Source: Chara braunii (taxonomy: Eukaryota; Streptophyta; Charophyceae; Charales; Characeae). Taken from it: DNA of 20,416 nt. Below are positions 1 through 8,362 of the stretch, one piece after another. The notes under the pieces were generated by a model. The model saw only the letters and a list, made by a program, of their open reading frames with translations, searched no databases and was not told where the DNA came from. Both the position numbers and the translations under genes were made by a program. Each line of letters opens with the position of its first letter. Positions within the stretch are counted from its first letter, which is position 1. The stretch spans positions 535,048 to 555,463 of the forward strand of contig BFEA01000737.1 of the NCBI GenBank assembly GCA_003427395.1. The letters are read 5' to 3'.

Positions 1-58
1 CAGACTGTTGAGGGTTCAGCCTCCTGATGAGTCGGTGAAACTCCGACGAAACAGTTTG
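1..58 (+). ncRNA. Type III hammerhead ribozyme
   Basis: Self-cleaving RNA motif. Stem III pairs bases 1-7 with 52-58 (7 bp, one G-U). The cleavage dinucleotide is U8-U9, which fits the NUH rule with U at the cleavage site, where C is usual. Stem I pairs 10-13 with 20-23 (GAGG/CCTC, loop GTTCAG). The core CTGATGA is at 24-30. Stem II pairs 31-35 with 43-47 (GTCGG/CCGAC, 7-nt loop). The second core segment GAAA is at 48-51, and A51 pairs with U8. Every invariant core base is present and all three helices close, which is very unlikely by chance. Stem III is the open helix, so the topology is type III, the form reported in plant retrozymes. Stem III may extend beyond the window edge. No second copy and no tRNA-Met-type primer site is seen downstream. 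Whether it is active is inferred. Confidence 0.85.
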
Positions 59-260
59 TCACAGCCCCTCGTTTGTTGTCCTCTTCTCCCTCTCTGCCTA
101 CGGTTTACCGGGCAGTTCTATTTGACGAGATATATATATATTAAACTACTACTAATAATAATTACCTGAAGTCCAGAGTTAGGACGGTGGAGGCCCTCAG
201 AGGGGCATCATTCCTTCGGGAGAGGCTGATTGGCAGACCCGGCAAACCCCAGGGGCAACG
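59..260. other. Non-coding stretch with short AT repeat
   Basis: Pyrimidine-rich sequence after the ribozyme, then a short (TA)n at about 131-140 and an AT-rich stretch to 165. It may be the rest of the element carrying the ribozyme, or intron of the gene whose last exon starts at 441. No protein signal is seen. Confidence 0.4.
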
Positions 261-372
261 GCTACCGTCTTCACCCGAATAGAACGGCCGGTAATTATCG
301 CCGTATCTGGACTGCAAGTTGTGCCAAATACTGCTATGATGACCGGGCGTTATATTCGGGTGAAGACGGTAG
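261..372. mobile_element. 112-bp palindromic foldback element (MITE-like)
   Basis: The left arm starts GCTACCGTCTTCACCCGAAT at 261 and is repeated in inverse at 353-372. The outer 26 bases match at 25, and the similarity continues with more mismatches toward the centre near 316. Because of the symmetry the two strands translate to nearly the same peptide (YRLHPN.T.G..), which produces mirrored false ORFs. No clear target-site duplication was found. It lies about 70 bp upstream of the exon at 441, probably within the preceding intron. Confidence 0.65.
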
Positions 373-440
373 CAGTAATTATCATTCAGGCGTAGCAGTG
401 TTTGTGCTGATGTGATACGTTGCTGATGTCTGTGTTTCAG

Positions 441-1586
441 GAGAAATTTCAAGAGGCAATGAACAAGTCCTCCCTTGTGGATGAGCGGGGTTTCAGTGTA
501 GAGTTGCCTGCATCCAGCATAGCTCGCGAGGAGATTGTATCGCACACGATGGATTTCTCGTCGACATTCAATGCGGATGTAGAAGCGATCGTGAGAACGT
601 CTCGTCAGGATGTGTACAGGTATAAGGAGCTGATCGAACAGCAAAAAGAGTGCATAAGGCAGCTACGAGAGCAGGTTGCGTTGCTGGAGGGTGGGGACGA
701 TACAGTTCAGAGAGAGGGTGGAGGAATGGGGCGAGATTCCGGAAAGGTTGGAGACGAGATCGTGAGCAGGGGGTTGTCAGGCCCCTTCGCATCCAGAAGG
801 GTAAGGACGTATGATGATACACTTAGCGTGGACGATGTCTCTGGTGGGTTTTGGAGGTTCGGCAGGAAGCAAAGCAGGGTTGGTAGGGTTGGGAGGAGCG
901 GGCCGATTGAAAAGTCAGCACCACTGCTTCGGGAGGGGATTGATCGGTCGGGGCCGATCCCTCCGGGAAAGACTCCACGGTATGCGACAGTCGATTGGTG
1001 TATGGACACGAACGTGGCCAAAACTGAGAACCCAACGAATTTGCGGAAGGAGTCTTCGAGGGATGGCAGAGAGGCAAGTGGTGGACGTGATGGAGGCGGG
1101 GGAGGGGGAGGGGGAGGGGGAGGGGGATCTGGATCACTTCTTGGAGGAGGGGGCGGATCGGGTGTGATTAGTGGAGGGGGGGGGGCGTCTGGATCGGCTA
1201 TTGGGGGCGGAGGAGGAAGTGTTGGGTCGGGAGCACTGGTTGGAGGGGGCGGGTCATCTGTTGGGAGTGGAAGTGGACTGGGTCTCGGGAGGGACGCGTT
1301 GGTCTCAGTACCACGGCCACACTCTGCCGGGACAACTCCCTCGAGAGGGCCTGGTGGTGGGGGAGGCTCTGGAGGCTCAGGTTTGCTTACCCACGAGCGA
1401 GTTGTTGGTGTGATCCCACCGCCACCCTCACGGGAGGGACGGGAAATTCAGAGGACAAGCTCAATGAGCGCAGCAGGTTCTCGGGACTTGTCACCCTGGG
1501 GAACGCCTTCGCCCGGGGCAGCCTCTGGGCGAGATGCATCGGTATCACAGCCACGCTCCACTGCCCAAGATGCGAACTTCCTGTGA
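441..1586 (+). CDS. 3'-terminal exon of an unrecognised coiled-coil, glycine-rich protein
   Basis: I do not recognise the family. An acceptor-like tract ending TGTGTTTCAG stands just before 441, and the frame opens there in phase 0 with GAG AAA TTT. An in-frame TGA at 408-410 excludes extension upstream, and no strong start codon precedes it, so this is best read as a last exon. The 381 codons end at TGA 1584-1586. The first ~85 residues look like ordinary protein, including a charged heptad-like stretch (DVYRYKELIEQQKECIRQLR) typical of a coiled coil. Residues ~90-200 are rich in Ser, Arg and Gly. Residues ~215-310 are poly-Gly interrupted by Ser, Ala and Val. The tail is Ser/Pro/Arg-rich and looks disordered. 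The coding strand through the Gly region is extremely G-rich (1091-1130). Function unknown. Confidence rests on the N-terminal part and the splice acceptor. Confidence 0.6.
   Translation, partial: EKFQEAMNKSSLVDERGFSVELPASSIAREEIVSHTMDFSSTFNADVEAIVRTSRQDVYRYKELIEQQKECIRQLREQVALLEGGDDTVQREGGGMGRDSGKVGDEIVSRGLSGPFASRRVRTYDDTLSVDDVSGGFWRFGRKQSRVGRVGRSGPIEKSAPLLREGIDRSGPIPPGKTPRYATVDWCMDTNVAKTENPTNLRKESSRDGREASGGRDGGGGGGGGGGGGSGSLLGGGGGSGVISGGGGASGSAIGGGGGSVGSGALVGGGGSSVGSGSGLGLGRDALVSVPRPHSAGTTPSRGPGGGGGSGGSGLLTHERVVGVIPPPPSREGREIQRTSSMSAAGSRDLSPWGTPSPGAASGRDASVSQPRSTAQDANFL
1091..1290 (+). repeat. G-rich coding repeat (poly-Gly, G-quadruplex-prone)
   Basis: Runs of GGAGGGG at 1091-1127 are followed by further G4-G8 runs at 1141-1270. 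At least four consecutive G-runs with one-base spacers fit a G-quadruplex in the sense strand and hence in the mRNA. In frame it encodes long Gly blocks. Confidence 0.6.
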
Positions 1587-1670
1587 CAACTCCCTCCCAG
1601 GAATGAGACCCTCTGAATGCTCTTTGATTGTTTTCAGCGAGAGTCTCAAGGCCTCTGGCTGTCCCCTGTA

Positions 1671-1794
1671 GGGCATACTCACACGACGACTTTTGCGACA
1701 AAGCTCTGGACGCGATTGTCGCCAGATTCCTTAACTGTCTGGCCGTAATTTGCAATCAGATGCATTCTTGGAAAGTGCTTGTGTGAGCATGCCC
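1671..1794 (+). mobile_element. MITE family copy 1
   Basis: Terminal inverted repeats read GGGCATACTCACAC at the left and GTGTGAGCATGCCC at the right, with one mismatch. The interior contains GTCTGGCCGTAATTTGCAAT and CAGATGCATT, shared with the copies at 5437 and (inverted) 16666. It is about 124 bp with no ORF, so it is non-autonomous. Flanks are GTA and TTA; a 3-bp TWA duplication as in PIF/Harbinger is possible but not clean, so I do not assign a superfamily. Confidence 0.75.
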
Positions 1795-3380
1795 TTACAC
1801 ACAAGCAGGCTGCTTCTCTAACCTGATGGTGGAGGAGGTTTCCCTCTCCCTCTCCCCTCCCTCTCCCTCTCCCTCTCCTTGCACTGTGTCCCTGATTGCG
1901 CTCGCTTCCTTGCAAGGGTTTCTTGGTGACAGTCAAGGGTTCTGAAGTATCTCCTGAAATATCTCCTGTCTGAGAAACGCAGGTTTTGATCGGTGATGGC
2001 AGGTCTCGATGCTTCGACGAAGGAAGTTCTCTCAAGCGGTATGTAGTTGTCTAATTTTCCTTTCTAAGGCTTTCTTTCTTTCTATGTTATTTTATTTTTC
2101 CCAGATTTTTTTCTTATTCTATTTGGGTGTATGTATTGTATGGTCCAACACCAGGAATTTACATTGTTGAAGGCAGCCCCTGATTCGTTAGCGTCTTACC
2201 GAAGGACAAGGACACGCATCCCATTCAAACTTATTATGTCCAATGACTGCAGTCACTGACAGATACATTCAGATGTCTGATGACTCCCATCACAGACAGA
2301 TGCGTTTGGATCCAACGCGAAGCAAAGGGGCTGTGACAGTTATGAGGCTCATCATCATGGTTATGGGTCCTCCTCAGCTGGCAGTTTTGGGCAGAGGACC
2401 CAGCAACTCGCTCGTCTGTATGAGGCTGCTTTTTCAATAACCGGGGATCGAATCGTGTAGCGCTTCGACTTCCCTTTTTTTTTTTTTTTTCTGTCTCTGC
2501 CTTTTACTTTTTTCTTTTTGGCCGTCTCGTCTTTTCTAGAATTGCACTGCACATGCCGTTGCGCGGATGCAAAGAGTGGGTGCAGCATCTATGCCTTGCC
2601 GTCTCCCCCATTACAGCTTGAGGGGGTAGTTCTGTCCATTGAGTACCATGGCATATGTCATCTCCTGGGTGTTTGTTAAGTTTGCCCGAGACCGGGATCC
2701 TAGTCCCGCAGTTGTCAGCTGGGCCCAGGTTAAGGAATCTGCTGACCATGTGGAGCTGATAGCAGAGCAGGTCGCGCACAGCACATGGGCGCTGCATCGA
2801 GATGATAAGAACGTGGGTCAGCGATCGGCATTCTCACCCCGTCTGCGCTCTTCACAAGCGAGAAAACGAGTCGTCTTGCGTCCATTCGTATCTGGCTTTG
2901 AACACGTCTAAGGCATCACACTTTTGTGCATTTACTATTTATAGACAACCGAAATGCGGATGGCATTGCTCTGCACTACATCGGAAACCGGGTCGTGTGT
3001 GCCGGCATGAGTAGGGGTAGGGGCCGGGAGACATCGACTGTATAGACACACTTACCCGTAGTGTGAGCGGAGCTTAGCCGGGTGATTGGCGAATTGCAAG
3101 TGGCGAGTAGCGGGCTTGGTAGTGAGTAGTACTCTTCCCCTGCATAGGCGTGTTGCATCCTGCTGGCGCGGTGAGGTGGAATGTATGGATACCACCATCC
3201 ATCCTCTGAGTGGAGCCAACCCGGCCTGACGAGCAAGCAAAAGTGGCAGCAGTATGCTCGGTTCCTTGCAAATGGCGTGTGTCATGCTGTCTGAGTCATT
3301 TCTAGAATAGAGTTGGCATCAACGCAAAGCACAGTTGACACGTCAGAGTCAGCAACGAGGGTTGAAGAGCAGGCGCAATC
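1795..3380. other. Intergenic stretch without a recognisable gene
   Basis: It contains a (CCCTCT)n-type tract at about 1839-1880, AT-rich sequence at 2060-2120, a 12-bp perfect palindrome TGACTGCAGTCA near 2244-2255, and a T-run at 2474-2490. The short open frames here have no familiar domain, and both strands are open by chance in several places. Confidence 0.5.
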
Positions 3381-3510
3381 CCCAAAAGTCCAAGGGGGGG
3401 GCAACAGGACAGGGTAAGAAGGCCCCAAAAGTTCAAGGGGGGGGCAAGAGGACAGGGTAAGAAGGCGCCAAAAGTTCAAGGGAGAGGGTGCAAGAGAATA
3501 GGGTAAGAAG
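3381..3510. repeat. Tandem repeat, ~42 bp x 3
   Basis: Three adjacent units share CCAAAAGTTCAAGG, a G-run, and AGGACAGGGTAAGAAGG. Units start near 3381, 3424 and 3466. The third is the most diverged, with the G-run broken to GGGAGAGGG. Confidence 0.75.
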
Positions 3511-4600
3511 AAAGTCTGGTTTCGCATGGAGGACATGCCACAGGGGGGTAATGGTGCAAATGTTTTGACGGCAGGGGGGCTTATATGTGTGTGCTACCGT
3601 GCAGTGGTGAGACTGGTGACGGATCGGAGTATCTGGATATAATTGAAAAGGCTGTATGTCTTCTCCGTCGTGGAACGGTACGCATCTTACTGTCAAGGAA
3701 CAGATCATGAAATCCGCATCCTCATGGATCAATGACATGAGTGGCCAGCGAACCGCTCTCCCCTTCAGAAAAGTAGTTAGCTGTTACGACTGAAATCGGT
3801 AGCGACCCGGCACTAGTGTCCAAATTATATGCATACACATGTGAGGTGAGTGAGCCATTCGTCTCCTGTCAGTTATTTCTGTTATCTGAATCGTGCCTTT
3901 GAAACCCTCTTTCGTTTGAAAAACAAAGCTTTCTCGATCGTACCTTCGGACACCCTTTTTTGCTCCCTCTTTTGCTTCAAAGGAAGGTAATGCCCGTCCT
4001 TGAGGAGGTTGTCGTCCACGTTCACAATTTCTACATGTCAGTGATTGGAGAGGATCACTGACATCGCCAGATGGACCTAGAGGTGATGGTGGTGTGATCA
4101 TGCCCTTAGGACACAGTCTACTTCGAGTAAGAACGTTGAGTAACAAGGGGTGCCTATGTCCATGCCTTACCTGCCTGTCAACGGCTAGGATTGGAGAGGC
4201 TTACCTTTGTGCTTGATGCCATGCGGCAGGCGACAAGTTGGCGCGAGGGTAGGGGCTTAACAAAATGGGCATAGAAATGAAGGGGTAGGGAAGCCCCTCC
4301 TTTGGTATGTCTGGCGCTGAACGCCAGACAAGGTGGCAGTGACGAGGACGCTACACTGTGTGCCTTGAGGGGTTGGGAAACCTGCTTTACCTGTCCATCT
4401 GTCCGTCAGCAGCAAGGGCGGGAGACGTACAGGCTTATGCTTTTTTGTGCGTAAAGGACGACAAGTACATGCCAGCCATCGGCCGCGGGCCCCTTTTGGA
4501 GGCCGCCGTCGCACGGCATTGTATTTTATCAACGGCGCGCGAGCGTACAAAATTTTTGGAGAGGCTCAATCGGATTCTCAACTTGGCGGGGGGGCCATGT
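3511..4600. other. Intergenic stretch without a recognisable gene
   Basis: No domain is recognised in any frame. A short perfect hairpin GTCTGGCG / CGCCAGAC with a 5-base loop is at 4309-4329. A GC-rich patch lies at 4485-4550. Phrases of the type TTACCTG(T/C)C..., with a nearby AGCAAGGG-like sequence, recur in diverged form at about 4160, 4390, 4730 and 4905, suggesting an old dispersed repeat. Confidence 0.4.
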
Positions 4601-4860
4601 ACTGGTGGTTTTTAACCACTTGTGGCAATCGGAGAATATGTGGAGGTGGGGGTACTCTACCAAAGGAGGGGCTGAAGAGAAGAAAAAGGTCTCCCCCCCC
4701 CACAAGGGGCTGCTGAGCCTGCCTATGTTACCTGTGCCCATCGGACGTACGAGCTTTATGTTTGTGCTTAACCACTTGTGGCAGTTTGGGAGTATGCTGA
4801 GGTGGACGTACGAAAGGAGGCGCTGAAGAGAAGACACCCTCCCCTCACTCCCCTCCCTCC
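4600..4860. repeat. Diverged direct repeat, two ~85-bp copies
   Basis: Copy 1 (about 4613-4690) and copy 2 (about 4770-4840) share TTAACCACTTGTGGCA, a GGAG.ATGTGGAGGTGG-like segment and GGAGG.GCTGAAGAGAAGA. Just before copy 1, GTACTGGTGGTTT (4601-4613) also occurs at the edge of the U6-like element near 7374. Confidence 0.55.
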
Positions 4861-4867
4861 GTTCCTA

Positions 4868-4888
4868 CCCCCCCCCCCCCCCCCCCCC
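4868..4888. repeat. Poly-C run of 21
   Basis: Uninterrupted C homopolymer within a C-rich tract (4845-4890). Its length is likely polymorphic or uncertain from sequencing. Confidence 0.9.
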
Positions 4889-5436
4889 TCACTGCTAAGC
4901 ATGCATTACATGCCTATCGGCAGCAAGGGATGGATGTGCGTAGATGGACATAGCAAAGGATGGGATGAATAGAGGGGGGGCAATGATACACGCTACGAGT
5001 AGGAAGGATCGGGCCAGGTAGATGAAGGCAACAGTCTATTTGCAGACTCATTTCACAGGGACTAGGGGGGTCCTGTCTGAAAATTGAAAATCTGTCAAGG
5101 ACATTATCGGTTTACTTGATGAGAAGGTGGCGGTGAGGAGGAGGTTAGGAGGAAGAGTATCGATGTTAACTGTTTAAACCACGATACAGTGTGTGTTTGT
5201 TATTATTGTGGAATGTACAGTACTGAGGACATAATTCTTGAGGGATTGCTGCAATCCACCACCAATTAATTGTCTTTGCGAGTCTTTGCGAGTGTCTGCG
5301 ATTGTGATCGTCCACGAACGTGAGCGTCCACGATCGTGAGGGCTGAGTTAATGGTTTCCAGGTGCGGTGGGCGCAAGCAGTGAAGGTGAGAACTGTTGTT
5401 GTGGAAGCTGTTTTATGTAATATGTTTATATATATA
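4889..5436. other. Intergenic stretch without a recognisable gene
   Basis: Only small repeats are seen: TTTGCGAGTC twice near 5275-5290, and a 19-bp tandem pair containing CGTCCACGA.CGTGAG at about 5309-5341. No credible coding frame. Confidence 0.5.
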
Positions 5437-5558
5437 GGGCATATACTCACATGAGGCCTTTTTTTACTTATGTATGAACGTGATTGCGGTCAGATGCATC
5501 CACGTCTGGCCGTAATTGCAGTCAGATGCATTTCGAAAAGTGCCATTGTGAGTATGCC
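5437..5558 (+). mobile_element. MITE family copy 2
   Basis: Same family and orientation as the copy at 1671. The left end is GGGCATATACTCACA with a 2-bp AT insertion, and the right end TTGTGAGTATGCC. The interior TCTGGCCGTAATTGCAGTCA plus CAGATGCATT matches copy 1. It sits next to a short (TA)n at about 5427-5436, which could be the target. Confidence 0.75.
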
Positions 5559-6293
5559 GAGAGTGTCCATATCTACACGTCATGAACATGTTTTGTTTCT
5601 ATTGTGACGTGGACTGTGGATGAGAAGGGTGTGCCTTTGAGAGGTTAGATAGATGTAAGCGAATTGTGATGATCGGTGTTTCCATGTGCTCAGAGAGAAG
5701 GCCTTGAACTTCCACGTGCCGTATCACAGCAAAGACCTCCTCTGTTAAGTTTTGTCCTAATCAAGCATTTAGTAAATTAGTAGCATTATAAATAATTATA
5801 AATAACAGTGATAAGTTTAACATTCTTCTAGCACTGTCTCGTTCTTGATTTGACAACCCCCTTTTCTCAATACGAGGTGTTCTCTGTGTTGGAGGCAGCG
5901 AAATGATCAAACTGCGTATATCACCAACTCACCTGTTCAGCTGCAAATGGCAAACAAGGAGTGACAGATGGAACCATGCATGTATACAAACTGAAACCTG
6001 TGTGATACAAATTGAAACGAACTTCCGTGAAGTTCCGTCCTTGTACGGAAATCAGCAACCACATCTTGTCGTTTGTCACTGAAGGCCACAGTTGAAGGGT
6101 GAATCCCACTGTGCAAGTGCACGCTGTCACTGAGGGAAGGGCGTGCTTTGTCTTGCTTTGTGCGCCGTGTTATCTTATCTTACCATAGAAATCAATAATC
6201 AAGGGTATCATTCCCCTGGCTTGTCATGGAGGCACACATCTCCTTGCCAAAGTTGCCAGTCCTTGCTTTTTTGCAGGGTTAAGTTGGCTCCCA

Positions 6294-6295
<2 letters not shown>
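5559..6295. other. Intergenic stretch, partly AT-rich
   Basis: An AT-rich segment with repeated ATAAATAATTATAAATAA-like sequence lies around 5780-5815. No domain-bearing ORF and no RNA gene recognised. Confidence 0.5.

Positions 6296-6335
<40 letters not shown>
6296..6335. repeat. (AC)n microsatellite
   Basis: About 20 uninterrupted AC dinucleotides. Confidence 0.95.
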
Positions 6336-6340
<5 letters not shown>

Positions 6341-6448
6341 CCCTGTTAAAGACTCGCCCACTAATGTTGGCCTTAACTTATGAACTGGTGAAAGATTGGT
6401 CCTCGTGCAATCCCTCTTAAGGGTGTTAGCGGATGTGGCCGACTGCCA

Positions 6449-6775
6449 GGACAACACTGGGTTACGAAGTGTGCTATAGGTGTGCTATAGGTGTGCTATG
6501 GGTGTGCTATGGGTGTTCTATAGGTGTGCTATGGGTGTCTATGATCTTTATTGGATCTGGCTTGCAGCCACCTATACTCGGCTACGAAAGCTTCCCTGCC
6601 AAGATAACACTGGGTTATGAAAGTGTGCTAGGGGTGTGCTTGGGGTGTGCTTGGGGTGTGCTAGGGGTGTGCTATGGGCGTGCTACGGGCATGCTATGTT
6701 TTAGTGGATCTGGCTTGCAGCCAACTATACTAGGGTACACAAGTTTGCTATGGATGTGTTATGCTTGTGATCTTT
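6449..6775. repeat. Nested tandem repeat: 10-bp units inside a ~153-bp unit
   Basis: The minor unit is (T)GTGCTATGGG, 10-11 bp, tandem at about 6469-6540 and again at 6622-6705 with variants. The major unit is marked by ACACTGGGTTA at 6453 and 6607 and by GGATCTGGCTTGCAGCC at 6553 and 6706, a period of about 153 bp. A partial third unit follows to about 6775. A 173-codon open frame (6433-6954) crosses it, but the 10-bp period gives each copy a different frame, so the ORF is a repeat by-product. Confidence 0.8.
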
Positions 6776-6966
6776 TCGAGATCCTGTCTGCCGTGAGCAC
6801 ACACTGGGCTTTGAAAGTATTCCATGGACATGATTTGTCACCTATGCCAAACCGCCCGCACAGCGGGGGTAAGCTTAGTAAGGTCGCGCTGGCGTTTCTG
6901 CAAAGCATGGCGTGGAGTGGAGGGGGAAGGCGCTTCGGCAAAAAGGGGTTCTGATGTTCTGGTGAC

Positions 6967-7186
6967 TTAACCTGATTAGAGCCCATAGACAAAGTATTCT
7001 GACCTCGTATCATCATTTACGCCCCTGCGCGGTCGTGACTTATTGATTAGAGTCCATAGACAAAGTATTCTGACCTCATATCATCATTTACGCCCCTGCG
7101 CGGTCGTGACTTAACCTGATTATAACCCACAGGCAAAGCATTCTGGCCTCGTATCATCGTTTATGCCCCCTGCGGAGAACGTTGAC
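6967..7186. repeat. Tandem repeat, ~72 bp x 3
   Basis: Units at about 6967-7039, 7040-7110 and 7111-7186 share CATAGACAAAGTATTCTGAC, CGTATCATCATTTA and GCCCCTGCGCGG, each ending GACT. The first two are nearly identical; the third is diverged. Confidence 0.85.
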
Positions 7187-7367
7187 TAGATTTGCCGGAT
7201 TCTTGCAGTTTGTGGATTTCACGAGTGTGGGTGAATGAATAACGGGTGTCTTATACCACCAGTATGTCGCTGAAGTGCACAGGCATACAACATGTGGGGA
7301 TGTACCAGCCTGCCCAGCAAGGACAAATTCACATTTGATGGACCTTCATGAAACCGTAGAGAAAGCT

Positions 7368-7492
7368 GGAAAAGTACTGGTGGTTTATCAGTCCTTCAGG
7401 ACATCCATCGAAATTGGAACGATACGGAGAAGATTTTAGCATGGCCCTTGCGGAAGGACGATACTATGCGCTAAACCACCATGACCTTTTCC
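7368..7492. mobile_element. Inverted-repeat element enclosing a U6-like core
   Basis: The left end reads GGAAAAGTACTGGTGGTTTA (7368-7387). The reverse complement of 7472-7492 reads GGAAAAGGTCATGGTGGTTT followed by A, the same apart from small changes at the GTAC/GGTCA junction. The ends sit directly against the U6-like sequence. A third, looser copy of the end (AAAGGTAGTGGTGGTTTA) is at about 7641-7658, and GTACTGGTGGTTT recurs at 4601-4613. No target duplication identified. Confidence 0.55.
7391..7490 (+). pseudogene. U6 snRNA pseudogene / U6-derived sequence
   Basis: U6 is the catalytic spliceosomal snRNA transcribed by Pol III. The order of conserved U6 segments is retained: a 5' hairpin GTCC-TTCA-GGAC (7391-7402), then ACATCC, AATTGGAACGATAC, GGAGAAGAT and TAGCATGGCCC, then a TGCGgAAGGA stretch, ending in CTTTT. 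Similarity is strong to about 7465 and weak after that. It is probably not a working U6: the invariant ACAGAGA box reads ACGGAGA, two T are inserted in AGATTAGC, the asymmetric bulge region is altered, and no TATA box stands about 28 bp upstream. It lies inside the inverted repeats of 7368-7492. Confidence 0.75.
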
Positions 7493-7665
7493 TTGGTACA
7501 TCAGCCACGGGCCGCTCACCGTGAGTTTCGGAGGCTGGAAACGCGACAAAGGCCGGTGATGAAATTTATCATCCGCGGCCCAACGGTGGCACGGCTCCCA
7601 AAGAATGCGCTATAGGTTATATTACCCCTTGGGACTACGCTGAAAGGTAGTGGTGGTTTAACCAA

Positions 7666-7666
7666 G

Positions 7667-7695
<29 letters not shown>
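7666..7695. repeat. Poly-G run of 30
   Basis: Thirty consecutive G, immediately after TTTAACCAA. Such length is rare in nuclear DNA; sequencing or assembly error in the length is likely. Confidence 0.9.
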
Positions 7696-7698
<3 letters not shown>

Positions 7699-8362
7699 GA
7701 CAAAAACAGAAGTAAATAAAACAGCTGTCTTATCCTTCTGTTTGCCTGCCTTAAGCACATCGATAGCTAGACTTGATGTTATGTTGAATGGAAGAACAAC
7801 AGCTGTCCTATCATGTGTCCTTGTATCGCTCTCAATAGCCCATCCACCCATAGCAACACGGATAGCAGCATGCAGGAATCAGCAGGATATGGACTACGGC
7901 AAGTACCATGCTATTGGGCGGCGCTTCGGTGTCTATATCCTGCATCGGGCTGCATGGTAGTCGAGTCTCAGCCATGATAATGGGATAGCATTTGCTATTG
8001 ATGGCAATGACTGTGCATGGTGATTCTCCTCTCCTCGCAGGGTTGGACCCCAAGTGAGTTTCTTCCTGATTAAAATACTGTGAGAGCTGTTCACAGGGGA
8101 CAGATTCCTCCGTCTTGTCGGTCACAGAACAAAGGAATATTTTTTCTTCGGCTTGTGGAAGCATATATAGATCTAAACTGGCAGAAGAGAGGCCTGATCC
8201 TTGCACGGCTTGTGCCTGCTCCACTGCTCACTACATGCACCAGCAATTCCGCGAGTAGCAGAGAGAGGGAGAGGCCCCTTGACATGCCTAAGTGTGATTC
8301 TATTGTTTGCCCCACAAGGTGAATGGCATAATAAGACTAAATAAGAGAGAGACTACAATCTA
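7696..8362. other. Intergenic stretch containing an imperfect foldback
   Basis: It contains an inverted repeat: CAGGATATGGAC at 7883-7894 with GTCTATATCCTG at 7931-7942, and a second matching block CATGCAG farther out (7869 and 7950-7956). This makes a foldback of about 88 bp, possibly an old small MITE. The rest shows no gene, although the LINE relic to the right may begin here unrecognisably. Confidence 0.4.

Noticed and set aside
162-644. 160-codon minus-strand ORF
   Set aside because: It crosses the palindrome at 261-372, where both strands are open by symmetry, and overlaps the better-supported plus-strand exon.
2276-2320. Another CTGATGA, possible hammerhead
   Set aside because: No GAAA core and no stem II follow within the needed distance.
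3784-4146. 120-codon minus-strand ORF with CRNC
   Set aside because: One Cys pair alone is not a zinc finger; no Trp or Asn at RanBP2 positions and no other support.
6433-6954. 173-codon ORF rich in Cys, Gly, Val
   Set aside because: It runs through the 10-bp tandem repeat. The period is not a multiple of three and the ORF has no domain, so it is a by-product of the repeat.
6967-7186. GCCCCTGCGC in the 72-bp repeats resembles part of U6
   Set aside because: Only about 10 bases match, with no further U6 segments in order. Likely chance.
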